A DNA stretch of 64,000 nt. Source: M30B66 sp040882555 (GTDB lineage: Bacteria; Bacteroidota; Bacteroidia; M30B66). Positions 28,101 to 36,289 of this stretch are shown here, one piece after another. The notes beneath the pieces are model-generated. The model had not been told where the DNA came from, ran no database searches, and worked only from the letters and a program-made list of their open reading frames with translations. The stretch's first letter is position 1. Every line of letters starts with the position of its first letter. The translations under genes were made by a program, and so were the position numbers. The stretch covers positions 37,359-101,358 of the forward strand of contig JBBEBC010000092.1 of NCBI GenBank assembly GCA_040882555.1, given 5' to 3'.

Positions 28101-29095
28101 GGAGTAGTCCACGAGTAATTAGTAAAACCAGCCGAAGCATTTAGAGTTACTGAACTACCTTGACAAATACTGGTAGAGCCTACTGGCGTTATTGTTAAGG
28201 TTTGAGGTGTATTAACAGTAACCGTTACTTGATCAGAGCTAGAACATAAAACAGTTCCACGATGAACTGTGACAGTATAGGTTGTGGTTGATGAAGGGTT
28301 GGCCGTTGGGTTAGCAATAGCTGGATCGCTTAATCCAGTAGTTGGAGTCCAAGAGTATACAAAGGCTCCTGCCTCCGAGCCTCCTGTTGCTGTTGGGCTT
28401 CCGCCTATTGAGGCACCCGAACCATTAGAACAGATACTAACATTTTGTCCTGCATCAACTGTTGGTGGGGTGCAGCCGCTCGAATTTCCAAGTAACTGGA
28501 TATTATCAATATTGAAAGGTGGATCGCAGGTTGAACATGAAGTGGCATTTGATATAAACCTAAAAGCAAACTTGAAGGTACTAATGCCCTCATATTGAAT
28601 AGGTAAAGGCAAATTAGCTGAAGTGCAGGTTTCTTGCCCCGAGTATTTCTGGGGAAGCCAGTTCCAAGTAGCACCATTATCACTACTAAGTCCTACCTGG
28701 CCATAATCGAGGTTGGCAACTCCATCGCAGCGCCATATAAAGTTTAGGACAATATTCGATTGTCCATTAGTGGAAACAGATGGACTAGCTATGAGTTTAT
28801 CTGTAAAAACATCTGATACATAGGCGTTTCCATTTCCAATTGACCGAATGTAAACTTTATTCCCTGAGGAGCAAGCCCCTGCGTTACTTCCAATAGTCCA
28901 GGAGTTGCTAATACCAAAGAAAGAGGTGTTTTGTCCACCTCCGGGAGTATTTGTACTAGCCGACCAGCCAATACCTGCGTTATTATTATTGACACCTCCC
29001 GAAGGAGCGTCAAAATTATCGCTCCAAAAAACCGTTTGGGCATTAATTGAGAAGGAAAAAACAAGAATTAAACAAAGGGGTATCAGGTAGCGCAT
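25143..29095 (-). CDS. T9SS-secreted tandem Ig-like repeat protein, interrupted by assembly gap
   Basis: One gene is split by 100 N at 27999-28098. It starts at the ATG at 29095 with a signal peptide ending INAQ. Next comes a jelly-roll-like N-terminal domain (VFWSDNFDAPSGG, SPSVSTNGQSNIVLNFIW, PPFNIDNIQLLGN) and a Cys-containing Ig-like module. About 11 Ig/PKD-like repeats of roughly 76 residues follow, of the form TPSG...ICQGSSVTLNAS...YSW. Near the C-terminus are a PKD domain (FFWDFGNDDFSED) and a type A T9SS signal (QIYNLPGQVVLEQSL, SSGIYVIRV, KIFIKERF). Filling the gap with 8 bp restores one frame of about 1286 residues. It is probably a surface or secreted adhesin-like protein; ligand unknown. 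A Gly/Ser/Thr-rich composition is consistent throughout. Confidence 0.85.
27999..28098. other. Assembly gap (100 N)
   Basis: Exactly 100 unspecified bases lie within nearly identical 228 bp repeats. The round number marks a scaffold gap of unknown length. With 100 N the reading frame does not close, so the length is a placeholder. Confidence 0.99.
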
Positions 29096-29181
29096 ATAGT
29101 TAAGGTCTTCCATCAAAATTAGTGAAAGATATCAATGCAATAAACACACAGTGCATGAGCTCAAATAAGTTCAACAAAAAA

Positions 29182-29198
29182 GCCGGCTCTAGGCCGGC
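29182..29198 (-). terminator. Terminator hairpin after acyl-CoA dehydrogenase gene
   Basis: GCCGGC and GCCGGC are separated by five bases, extended by A:T pairs, with a T-run in minus-strand sense (29181-29176). It lies about 20 bp beyond the dehydrogenase stop. T-rich sequence on the other side means it could also work on the plus strand. Confidence 0.82.
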
Positions 29199-29218
29199 TT
29201 TTCATTTTATATTTTCAC

Positions 29219-30397
29219 CTAGGTAAAGGCATTTTCACCTGTAATATCCATTCCCGTTATGAGCAGGTGAATATCGTGAGTTCCTTCGTAAGTAATTACA
29301 GATTCAAGATTCATCATGTGTCGCATGATTGGATATTCGCCTGTAATTCCCATTCCTCCGTGTATCTGACGAGCTTCTCTTGCAATTTCAAGAGCCATGT
29401 TTACATTGTTCCTTTTTGCCATTGAAATTTGAGCAGGGGTTGCACGATCTTCATTTCTGAGAACACCAAGTCTCCAAGCTAGTAGTTGAGCTTTAGTGAT
29501 TTCAGTAATCATTTCGGCAAGCTTCTTTTGTTGAAGCTGGAATCCAGCTAAAGGTCTACCAAACTGGATTCGTTCTTTGGAATATCTAAGAGCTGAGTCG
29601 TAGCAATCCATTGCTGCCCCAATTACACCCCATGCAATTCCATATCGAGCTGAGTTAAGGCAACCAAGAGGTCCTTTCAATCCTTCAACATTAGGTAAAA
29701 GATTTTCTTTAGGCACTTTCACGTTATCAAATACAAGTTCCCCAGTTGCCGAAGCGCGCAGCGACCATTTATCGTGAGTTTCGGGCGTTGTAAAACCTTC
29801 CATTCCTCTTTCAACGATAATTCCACGGACTTTACCTTGTTCATTTTTAGCCCAAACAACAGCAATATCAGCAAAGGGTGCATTTGAAATCCACATTTTG
29901 GCTCCATTAAGAAGGTAGTGATCTCCTTTATCCTTAATGTTAGTGATCATACTTCCTGGATCAGAACCTGAGTCAGGCTCAGTGAGTCCAAAACAGCCCA
30001 TCAATTCGCCGGTAGCAAGCTTAGGAAGATATTTCATTCTTTGCTCTTCGCTACCATATTTGTAAATGGGATACATAACAAGAGAGCTTTGAACAGAAGC
30101 AGTAGAACGAATGCCGCTATCGCCACGCTCAATTTCTTGCATGATTAAGCCATAGGTGATTTGATCAAGCCCTAAACCACCATACTTTGTTGGAATGTAT
30201 GGTCCGAAAGCACCAATATCTGCTAAGCCTTTTAATAAATGTTTAGGGAATTCTGCACGTTGTGCATAGCCCTCGATGATAGGAGTTACTTCTTTCTTTA
30301 CCCAAGCACGAACACTGTCGCGAATAAGTTTTTGTTCGTCGGTGAGAAGGTCATCCAACAAATAATAATCATGTCCCTGAAAACGGTCCTTACTCAT
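29219..30397 (-). CDS. Acyl-CoA dehydrogenase, glutaryl-CoA dehydrogenase type
   Basis: This 392-residue flavoprotein is most like glutaryl-CoA dehydrogenase, which oxidises and decarboxylates glutaryl-CoA to crotonyl-CoA in lysine and tryptophan breakdown. ERGDSGIRSTASVQSSLVMY carries the Arg and Ser context typical of GcdH substrate binding. GCFGLTEPDSGSDPGSM is the FAD/substrate block. Glu371 in VITYEGTHDIHLL is the catalytic base at the GcdH position. RQIHGGMGITGEYPIMRH follows the usual C-terminal pattern. Substrate assignment is by motif; electron transfer would go through ETF, not seen here. It ends in a clear terminator and is transcribed alone, divergent from dps. Confidence 0.85.
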   Translation of the reverse strand: MSKDRFQGHDYYLLDDLLTDEQKLIRDSVRAWVKKEVTPIIEGYAQRAEFPKHLLKGLADIGAFGPYIPTKYGGLGLDQITYGLIMQEIERGDSGIRSTASVQSSLVMYPIYKYGSEEQRMKYLPKLATGELMGCFGLTEPDSGSDPGSMITNIKDKGDHYLLNGAKMWISNAPFADIAVVWAKNEQGKVRGIIVERGMEGFTTPETHDKWSLRASATGELVFDNVKVPKENLLPNVEGLKGPLGCLNSARYGIAWGVIGAAMDCYDSALRYSKERIQFGRPLAGFQLQQKKLAEMITEITKAQLLAWRLGVLRNEDRATPAQISMAKRNNVNMALEIAREARQIHGGMGITGEYPIMRHMMNLESVITYEGTHDIHLLITGMDITGENAFT

Positions 30398-30424
30398 GTA
30401 TTTATTAATTTAATTTTGAGAGTG

Positions 30425-30432
30425 CAAAAGTA
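30425..30432 (-). promoter_or_regulatory. Candidate -7 box upstream of acyl-CoA dehydrogenase gene
   Basis: The minus strand reads TACTTTTG, matching TANNTTTG, 27 bp before the start codon. A -33 partner was not recognised. Confidence 0.35.
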
Positions 30433-30496
30433 GAACAATAGCTTTGTGATTGAACACATTGTGCATCTCTTTGTTGGGATTAATGAGTAATTTATA

Positions 30497-30524
30497 TTGG
30501 TGACAAATGCTTTTCCTAAATTTG
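30497..30524 (+). promoter_or_regulatory. Bacteroidota-type promoter of dps
   Basis: TTG at 30497-30499 and TAAATTTG at 30517-30524 are separated by 17 bp. This fits the Bacteroidota primary sigma consensus (TTG, 17-19 bp, TANNTTTG). The -7 box lies 55 bp before the dps ATG. It is the best complete promoter seen in the window. Confidence 0.6.
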
Positions 30525-30579
30525 AAGCAGTAAAACTTCACCTTTAAATTATTAAACAACGAATATTAAAAAACTATTT

Positions 30580-31101
30580 ATGGCAGCTAAAAAATCAAGC
30601 ACCCCAGCGAAAACATCAAAAGTATCAGCAAGAAAAACGAGTAAAATCGGCTTAGATCAGATTCAAAGTAGTGAACTTGCTGAAAAGTTGAATGACCTTT
30701 TAGCTAACTATCAGATATTTTATATGAACACCCGAGGTTTTCATTGGAATATTAAGGGAGAAAAATTCTTTGAACTTCATGCAAAGTTTGAAGAGCTGTA
30801 TAATGATTTGGTTCTAAAAATTGATGAGGTTGCAGAAAGAGTTTTAACTCTTGGATATACGCCAATGCATGGCTTTGAAGATTATCTAAAAACAGCGGTA
30901 GTAAAACCAACAAAAGATGTTACAGAGGGTAGAAAGGCGGTGGCTTCTATTTTAGATACATTTAAGATAATTATTACAAAACAGCGTATTCTTCTAGATT
31001 TATCAGATGTGGCAAGCGATGAAGGAACGAATGCATTGATGAGCGATTATATTAGAGAACAAGAAAAACTTGTTTGGATGTACGGCTCTTTCATGGGATA
31101 A
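30580..31101 (+). CDS. dps: Dps-family ferritin-like DNA-protection protein
   Basis: Dps forms dodecamers that oxidise and store iron with peroxide and shield DNA under stress. The 173-residue protein has a Lys/Ser/Thr/Ala-rich N-terminal tail (residues 1-24), which in this family binds DNA. The ferritin-like four-helix domain follows. The inter-subunit ferroxidase ligands show the exact family spacing: His55, His67, Asp82 and Glu86. NTRGFHWNIKG and AKFEELYNDLVLKIDEVAER are the signature. It stands alone behind its own promoter. Its stop is directly adjacent to the stop of the convergent deaminase gene, with no spacer. Confidence 0.95.
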   Translation: MAAKKSSTPAKTSKVSARKTSKIGLDQIQSSELAEKLNDLLANYQIFYMNTRGFHWNIKGEKFFELHAKFEELYNDLVLKIDEVAERVLTLGYTPMHGFEDYLKTAVVKPTKDVTEGRKAVASILDTFKIIITKQRILLDLSDVASDEGTNALMSDYIREQEKLVWMYGSFMG

Positions 31102-31554
31102 TTACACACCAATATCTTCATTCCAAAGTTGGGGGCTTTCGCGAATAAACTTTTCCATAAGCTCTTCACAGGGGGCATGGTTAATCACATCTACTGCCAC
31201 ACCTCTCGAACGGAGGTGTTCCTCATCACCCATGAAGGTTTTGTTTTCGCCAACAACAACGCGAGGGATTCCATAAAGTAGTATTGCACCAGAGCACATT
31301 GGGCAGGGAGAAAGCGTAGTGTAAATAACAGACTCTTTGTAAACTGAAGCGGCTTGTCTACCAGCATTCTCTAGGGCATCCATCTCTCCATGAAGTATAG
31401 CTGAGCCTTTTTGAACACGCCGATTATGCCCTTTTCCTATCACTTTTCCTTTGTGAACAAGAACAGAACCTATAGGGATCCCTGATTCATTGTAACCTGC
31501 CATGGCTTCATCATAGGCCATTTGCATGAAGTATTGATCGTTTAGATTTTCCAT
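31102..31554 (-). CDS. Cytosine deaminase-like enzyme, yeast FCY1 type
   Basis: This 150-residue zinc deaminase has H-G-E at residues 55-57 and SPCPMC with Cys84 and Cys87, the cytidine/deoxycytidylate deaminase zinc site. It differs from TadA and follows yeast cytosine deaminase Fcy1 closely: GHNRRVQKGSAILHGEMDAL, IYTTLSPCPMCSGAILLYGI, PRVVVGENKTF and the C-terminal ESPQLWNEDIG. Asn44 and Asp147 occupy positions that bind cytosine in Fcy1. The likely reaction is cytosine to uracil for pyrimidine salvage. Bacterial cytosine deaminases are more often the unrelated CodA amidohydrolase type. A guanine or other base deaminase role is possible. It is convergent with dps. Confidence 0.82.
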   Translation of the reverse strand: MENLNDQYFMQMAYDEAMAGYNESGIPIGSVLVHKGKVIGKGHNRRVQKGSAILHGEMDALENAGRQAASVYKESVIYTTLSPCPMCSGAILLYGIPRVVVGENKTFMGDEEHLRSRGVAVDVINHAPCEELMEKFIRESPQLWNEDIGV

Positions 31555-31614
31555 AAGGGCAAGTTAAAAGGAAATTATGCTTCGGCTTAATTAATTTATT
31601 TGTTTGATAAAGAG

Positions 31615-31622
31615 TATTTTTG
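31615..31622 (+). promoter_or_regulatory. Candidate -7 box upstream of kbl
   Basis: TATTTTTG matches TANNTTTG, 18 bp before the kbl ATG at 31641. No well-spaced -33 element was recognised. Confidence 0.35.
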
Positions 31623-31640
31623 ACCAATAAGATTTATAGT

Positions 31641-32846
31641 ATGTACGGTAAATTTCAAGAGTTTTTAAAAGAAGAGCTTAATTCTATTGACCAAGCAGGT
31701 CTTTACAAAAGAGAAAGAGTAATTATCAACCCGCAGGGTGCAGATATTAAAGTGAGCGGAGGTCAGGAAGTCGTGAACTTCTGCGCTAATAATTACCTCG
31801 GATTATCATCTCATTCTGCCGTAGTTGACGCAGCGCATAAATCGTTAGAAACCCATGGTTTTGGGATGAGCAGCGTGAGGTTTATCTGCGGTACGCAGGA
31901 TATTCATAAAGAATTAGAAGAGAAGATTTCTAAGTTTCTTGGAACAGAGGATACAATTTTATATGCTGCAGCATTTGATGCAAACGGAGGATTATTTGAG
32001 CCTTTATTTGGAGCTGAAGATGCTATTATTTCGGACTCTTTGAATCACGCATCAATCATTGATGGTGTGAGATTATGTAAGGCTGTGAGGTATCGTTATG
32101 AGAACAATAACATGTCTGACCTTGAGGAAAAGCTGAAAGAAGCTCAAAATCAAAGATTCAGAATTATTGTCACAGATGGGGTTTTCTCCATGGACGGATA
32201 TATTGCTCAACTAGATAAAATTGTTGAATTGGCTGAGAAATATGATGCACTTGTAATGGTTGATGATTGCCATAGTACTGGTTTCCTTGGAAAAACAGGA
32301 AGAGGCACAGCAGAGCATTGTGGTGTTCAAGGCAAGATTGACATAATAACAGGCACATTAGGTAAAGCTTTAGGTGGCGCCATGGGCGGATTTACTTCCG
32401 GAAAAAAGGAAATTATAGACTTACTAAGACAAAGATCTCGACCTTATCTTTTTTCAAATTCACTTGCGCCATCTATTGTGGGAGCAGGAATTGCAGTGAT
32501 GGATTTGTTAAGCTCAACTACTGAGTTAAGAGATAAACTAATGGAAAACACAGCTTATTTCAGAGCAAAAATGAAGGAAGCAGGTTTTGACATCAAAGAA
32601 GGAGTTCACCCTATTTGTCCTATCATGCTTTATGATGCCCGATTAAGTCAGGAGTTTGCTGAAAAGCTTCTTGCAGAAGGTATTTACGTGATAGGATTCT
32701 TTTTTCCAGTTGTTCCAAAAGAGCAAGCGAGAATAAGGGTTCAGATTTCTGCAGCTCATGAAAAACATCACTTAGATAAAGCCATTGCAGCATTTATTAA
32801 GGTTGGTAAAGAATTAGGAGTCCTAAAAGAATCAGCAACTATTTAA
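31641..32846 (+). CDS. kbl: Glycine C-acetyltransferase (2-amino-3-ketobutyrate CoA ligase)
   Basis: Kbl is a PLP enzyme that splits 2-amino-3-oxobutyrate with CoA into glycine and acetyl-CoA in threonine breakdown. From the ATG at 31641 it has 401 residues, beginning MYGKFQEFLKEELNSID as in known Kbl proteins; an in-frame TTG 21 bp earlier is rejected. PLP-binding Lys242 lies in TGTLGKALGGAMGG. Other alpha-oxoamine synthase blocks are SSVRFICGTQDIHKELE, SDSLNHASIIDGVR, VMVDDCHSTGFLG and RPYLFSNSLAPSIVGA. The threonine dehydrogenase partner is not in the window. It is followed 8 bp later by an outer-membrane-type protein gene. Confidence 0.95.
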   Translation: MYGKFQEFLKEELNSIDQAGLYKRERVIINPQGADIKVSGGQEVVNFCANNYLGLSSHSAVVDAAHKSLETHGFGMSSVRFICGTQDIHKELEEKISKFLGTEDTILYAAAFDANGGLFEPLFGAEDAIISDSLNHASIIDGVRLCKAVRYRYENNNMSDLEEKLKEAQNQRFRIIVTDGVFSMDGYIAQLDKIVELAEKYDALVMVDDCHSTGFLGKTGRGTAEHCGVQGKIDIITGTLGKALGGAMGGFTSGKKEIIDLLRQRSRPYLFSNSLAPSIVGAGIAVMDLLSSTTELRDKLMENTAYFRAKMKEAGFDIKEGVHPICPIMLYDARLSQEFAEKLLAEGIYVIGFFFPVVPKEQARIRVQISAAHEKHHLDKAIAAFIKVGKELGVLKESATI

Positions 32847-32854
32847 AAATTTTT

Positions 32855-33577
32855 ATGAAAAAGAACCTTCTACTTGTAGCGCTTTGTTTGCCACTTTTAG
32901 GTCTTGCGCAAATTCCCGAAACGGTATCAAATTATAAAAAGACCTATTTAGCTACTGTTTCAGAAACTATCTTGTCACTAGGTTATGTGGATAGCTGGAC
33001 TATTAATTCAATTAATGGGAATCCTGTTAACGCTCCTGTTTCTGAATCTGTTGAGCCAATTCCATGGTTTTCTGCTTTTTTCCATCTGGGGGAGCAAATT
33101 CATGTGAACTTCAACAACACTTTTGGATTTTATACAGGCTTCGGAATAAGAAATATGGGCATGATAAACCGCCTCAATGATACTATTAAAGTGAAGCAAA
33201 GAGTTTATTCATTTGGAGTGCCATTAGCTATAAAAATTGGTGATATGGGTATGAAGAGGTACGCCGCATTTGGGGCTGAACTAGAATTCTTCTTCAACTA
33301 TAAGCAAAAAACGTTCTTAGGAACTGGCCGAGGTGATAAGGTTGAAAAGTTTAATGAGTGGGTATCAGACAGAACACCATTACTTAATCCATCAGTTTTT
33401 GCTGAGTTTTGCTTTGGCAAAGGAAGCTATCTTAAGATTAGATATTATTTAGCTGATTTTCTTGTTCCGGGAAAACAAAGTTTCAAAGCTAGCGGTAGCA
33501 CATATAATTGGTCTCCACAGCAGAGTCAACTCTTTGCAGTTTCTTTCGGAAGGGTGATAACCAAGAAAAGAAAATAA
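32855..33577 (+). CDS. Outer-membrane beta-barrel-type protein, unknown
   Basis: This 240-residue exported protein has a signal peptide (about 1-18, ending LGLAQ). The mature part alternates aromatic and polar residues in short strands: VNFNNTFGFYTGFGIRNMG, RVYSFGVPLAIKIGD, YLKIRYYLADFLVPGKQ and a final FAVSFGRVI. This looks like a small outer-membrane barrel of the PorT/OMP-b-brl kind, but I cannot name a family. It lies 8 bp after kbl and ends in a strong terminator, so it is probably on the kbl transcript. No functional link to threonine metabolism is visible. Confidence 0.7.
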   Translation: MKKNLLLVALCLPLLGLAQIPETVSNYKKTYLATVSETILSLGYVDSWTINSINGNPVNAPVSESVEPIPWFSAFFHLGEQIHVNFNNTFGFYTGFGIRNMGMINRLNDTIKVKQRVYSFGVPLAIKIGDMGMKRYAAFGAELEFFFNYKQKTFLGTGRGDKVEKFNEWVSDRTPLLNPSVFAEFCFGKGSYLKIRYYLADFLVPGKQSFKASGSTYNWSPQQSQLFAVSFGRVITKKRK

Positions 33578-33582
33578 AAAAA

Positions 33583-33605
33583 GCGGCCTCGGAGCCGCTT
33601 TTTTT
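33583..33605. terminator. Bidirectional terminator hairpin
   Basis: GCGGC and GCCGC form a stem with a CTCGGA-type loop, flanked by seven A on the left and seven T on the right. It serves the plus-strand gene ending at 33577 and, in the other sense, the lysyl-oxidase-like gene ending at 33623. Confidence 0.88.
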
Positions 33606-33622
33606 ATGGTTTATATTTTCAA

Positions 33623-36019
33623 TTAGTGTTGAACAATCAACTTTTTGGTAATGACTCCTTTATCCGAAACAAGGTTAATTAGATAAATCCCATTTGCCCA
33701 ATTTTCAGTGCTCAATTCAATTCTTTGATCCATAGCTTGAGCAATATGGTTTTGAGTAATAAGTTTCCCTTGGGCATTGATAACAGATACAGTAACATCA
33801 AGTGGCTTTTGCATGTGCAAGTTCACATTTACCATTGTTGAAGCAGGGTTCGGAATTAACTCGAAATAATTCGCCTTATCAAAGTTCTTAACTCCAGTAG
33901 GATCAAATTCCCAGCAATCTCCTCCAATGGCAGTGACTGTTTGTTCAATTTGAGCGCTCACAATATCAATGATATTACTAATACAAATTTCATTTACTGT
34001 TAGCTCATAATAATGAACTCTGCACAAAGGAGTTGGCTCATAATATTTTCTGATCATTGAATCAGGGTAACTTATACCAATTACTTTGCTTCCCCCAATC
34101 AAAAACTCAGGATCACCAGGATATTCAACTTGATTAACAAGGCTTTCAACATTCCAAATTTTAACACCATCTAACTCAAACTCGTAAGCATTAACTCTCG
34201 TATTTGGATTAAGTATTCCTATATCGATGAACTTCTCTGAGAAGTCAACATTCAATATTGAAAGTGTCACTGTGTCATTGGGATTTAACAATCCAGTAGG
34301 AAAATTACAATGATTATGAGGCACATTTCCAACGTGTGGGTGATTAACTCCAAAATTCACGCAGCTTGACACAAGTGAAGCATCAAAAACGGTAATTCTT
34401 CCATCTTGATTAATATCATTACAAGGAGTTGGGCTGATATCTTCCCCTAAAATTCGAGTAACGTATTCATATGAGTCAGACATTTCCTGAGAGCCCGAAA
34501 CGTTGAGATCACCCATTATTCGGGTTCCCCCGCAATTACCAGAGCAGTCTAATTGATTTGAGCCATATAAATCGCCAGCGCAATCAACATAAGCAGGGCA
34601 ATCTTCAATTAATTCAATCGTTTTCTCACCCTGATCATTTAGTCCAAGGTGAACACATACCTGAGCCCAGTTATTGGTATGAGATAATTCAACTCTTCCA
34701 AGTGCATCGGGTGAGTTATCCCAATTAACCCTTACAACCATTGTATAAGACCCTGTATCGATATCGGTAATATCCATCCACTGGCAATCCAATCCTGAAC
34801 CATAAATATCCCCGCACTGGCGGGAAATACCCATATTGGAACAACCATAAGCAGCCGATCCTCCATCACTACATTCTAAATCCAAAACGCAAAATCCGTT
34901 CTTAAAACCAACAGGAATAGCCTCGCCTTGAGCATCATACATAATATATTCAGCATATCCTTCATAATGCCAATGCCCATGGCAATTTCCCCATGAAAAC
35001 TGTGTAGGTTGACTATTTGGTGATCCGATGTAATAATCGGCGGTACCGATATTTTTAATGTGCGTAGTAAACCTAATGATATCTCTTTGGCCGTATCCAG
35101 TAAGGCATCCCTCAACAACTTGACAATTGCTTGCATTGATAGTCGTGAGGTAAATAGAAGTCTTAATAGTATTTTCCAATACTATCAAGTCGGGCCTTCC
35201 TTCGGGACAGTTTGGATCGCCGGCGAAGTAACAAACATCAGGAACAGTTGCAACAGGATTGTAATTGCAAGCTACCGGATCCATACATCCCTCAACAGGA
35301 CCGTTATAGAATAAGTTCCAATTGATATCGCCTTCGCAACTTTGGCCTACATCACCGATTCGAATCCAATAGGTAACGCCTTGTTCCATAAGGGCATTAA
35401 TTCTTGCCTGATCTCCACAACCTCCAGCATTATCATCATAATAGATAGTTCCTTCATTACCCGATGAAACCAATAATCCTTGACAATGATCATACACCCA
35501 AAGTTTGGTATCACAAGAATTTGTTCCGCAGGTTGAAATAAAATACATTCCTGAAGAATCGGGAGTGAAAGTGTACCAGTAATCTCTGCCAGGAGCAACA
35601 TGGCTTCCGGCGTCTATAGGAAGTGCAGAATTACAATCCTGTCCCGGAGGGCAGTTAAACAAAGTAGTTTGTTCGTTAGTATAGTTTCCTCCGGACGCAA
35701 CCACAGTGCCGTCTAAAGTTACAGTGTACGAACCTGCACCATATTGACAGCAAATACCATCTCCAGCAGAATCTATTATTCTGAAAGTTAGACACACTTC
35801 CGGGTCAACACAAATACTAGTTCCAGCGGATCCGCCAGAGGCTATTTGGGTGCTTCCTTCGGAAAGTGTCCAAGAAATTTCCTGAGGGTATTGATCAGGA
35901 ACTATATTTATTACCACTTCTTTCTGTTCATTAGGACACTGAGAAAAAGATGTTGATGAAAAGCCTGGACAAATAGCCAAGAATATAATAGCGGCAAATT
36001 TTTGGTAAAATTTCTTCAT
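33623..36019 (-). CDS. Secreted lysyl-oxidase-like protein with dockerin-like and T9SS domains
   Basis: This 798-residue protein has a signal peptide (ending SFSQ) and N-terminal beta modules with paired Cys (about 28-240). A lysyl-oxidase-like domain follows (about 276-460), then a dockerin-like pair of EF-hand loops (GDLNVSGSQ near 503; NDINQDGRITVFDA near 534) and a type A T9SS signal (PNPASTMVNVNL, NGIYLINLV, KKLIVQH). In the oxidase domain, NCHGHWHYEGYAEY holds three His (347, 349, 351) at the copper-ligand pattern of animal LOX. GFKNGFC (Lys373) and CGDIYGSGLDCQWMDITDI (Tyr406) align with the Lys and Tyr that form the LTQ cofactor. Amine-oxidase activity is thus plausible; substrate unknown. 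Confidence 0.85.
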   Translation of the reverse strand: MKKFYQKFAAIIFLAICPGFSSTSFSQCPNEQKEVVINIVPDQYPQEISWTLSEGSTQIASGGSAGTSICVDPEVCLTFRIIDSAGDGICCQYGAGSYTVTLDGTVVASGGNYTNEQTTLFNCPPGQDCNSALPIDAGSHVAPGRDYWYTFTPDSSGMYFISTCGTNSCDTKLWVYDHCQGLLVSSGNEGTIYYDDNAGGCGDQARINALMEQGVTYWIRIGDVGQSCEGDINWNLFYNGPVEGCMDPVACNYNPVATVPDVCYFAGDPNCPEGRPDLIVLENTIKTSIYLTTINASNCQVVEGCLTGYGQRDIIRFTTHIKNIGTADYYIGSPNSQPTQFSWGNCHGHWHYEGYAEYIMYDAQGEAIPVGFKNGFCVLDLECSDGGSAAYGCSNMGISRQCGDIYGSGLDCQWMDITDIDTGSYTMVVRVNWDNSPDALGRVELSHTNNWAQVCVHLGLNDQGEKTIELIEDCPAYVDCAGDLYGSNQLDCSGNCGGTRIMGDLNVSGSQEMSDSYEYVTRILGEDISPTPCNDINQDGRITVFDASLVSSCVNFGVNHPHVGNVPHNHCNFPTGLLNPNDTVTLSILNVDFSEKFIDIGILNPNTRVNAYEFELDGVKIWNVESLVNQVEYPGDPEFLIGGSKVIGISYPDSMIRKYYEPTPLCRVHYYELTVNEICISNIIDIVSAQIEQTVTAIGGDCWEFDPTGVKNFDKANYFELIPNPASTMVNVNLHMQKPLDVTVSVINAQGKLITQNHIAQAMDQRIELSTENWANGIYLINLVSDKGVITKKLIVQH

Positions 36020-36045
36020 TTGATTCTGTAGATTTCTGTAACTCT

Positions 36046-36053
36046 CAAAAATA
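36046..36053 (-). promoter_or_regulatory. Candidate -7 box upstream of lysyl-oxidase-like gene
   Basis: The minus strand reads TATTTTTG, matching TANNTTTG, 26 bp before the start codon at 36019. No clear -33 element was seen. Confidence 0.35.
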
Positions 36054-36080
36054 CAAATAAATAGATACTAAGATTAAAAA

Positions 36081-36279
36081 AGTCACTCCCCCTCTCCCTG
36101 AGGAGAGAGGGCCGGGGGGTGAGGTCGATGTAGTTACCCCAAGCCTGTCTCGCATTGTTCGACTTCCAAGGAAAAAAGTCACTCCCCCTCTCCTCAGGGA
36201 GAGGGGGCCGGGGGGTGAGGTCGATGTAGAATACCCCCTCTCCTTGAGGAGAGGGGGCTGGGGGGTGAGGTCGATGTAG
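36081..36279. repeat. Three copies of a GC-rich intergenic palindromic repeat
   Basis: Copies lie at 36081-36133, 36177-36229 and 36233-36279. Each reads CCCCCTCTCC then GGAGAG(G/A)GGG, a near-perfect inverted repeat, followed by GGGGGGTGAGGTCGATGTAG. Copies 1 and 2 also share the preceding AGTCACT. The block fills the gap between the divergently oriented ends of two genes and is much richer in GC than the genome around it. It has the look of a dispersed mobile palindromic repeat. Confidence 0.85.
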
Positions 36280-36289
36280 CTTGAGTTCC

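Noticed and set aside
31620..31640. Upstream TTG start for kbl
   Set aside because: The ATG at 31641 gives the standard Kbl N-terminus, and the added residues overlap the likely -7 box.
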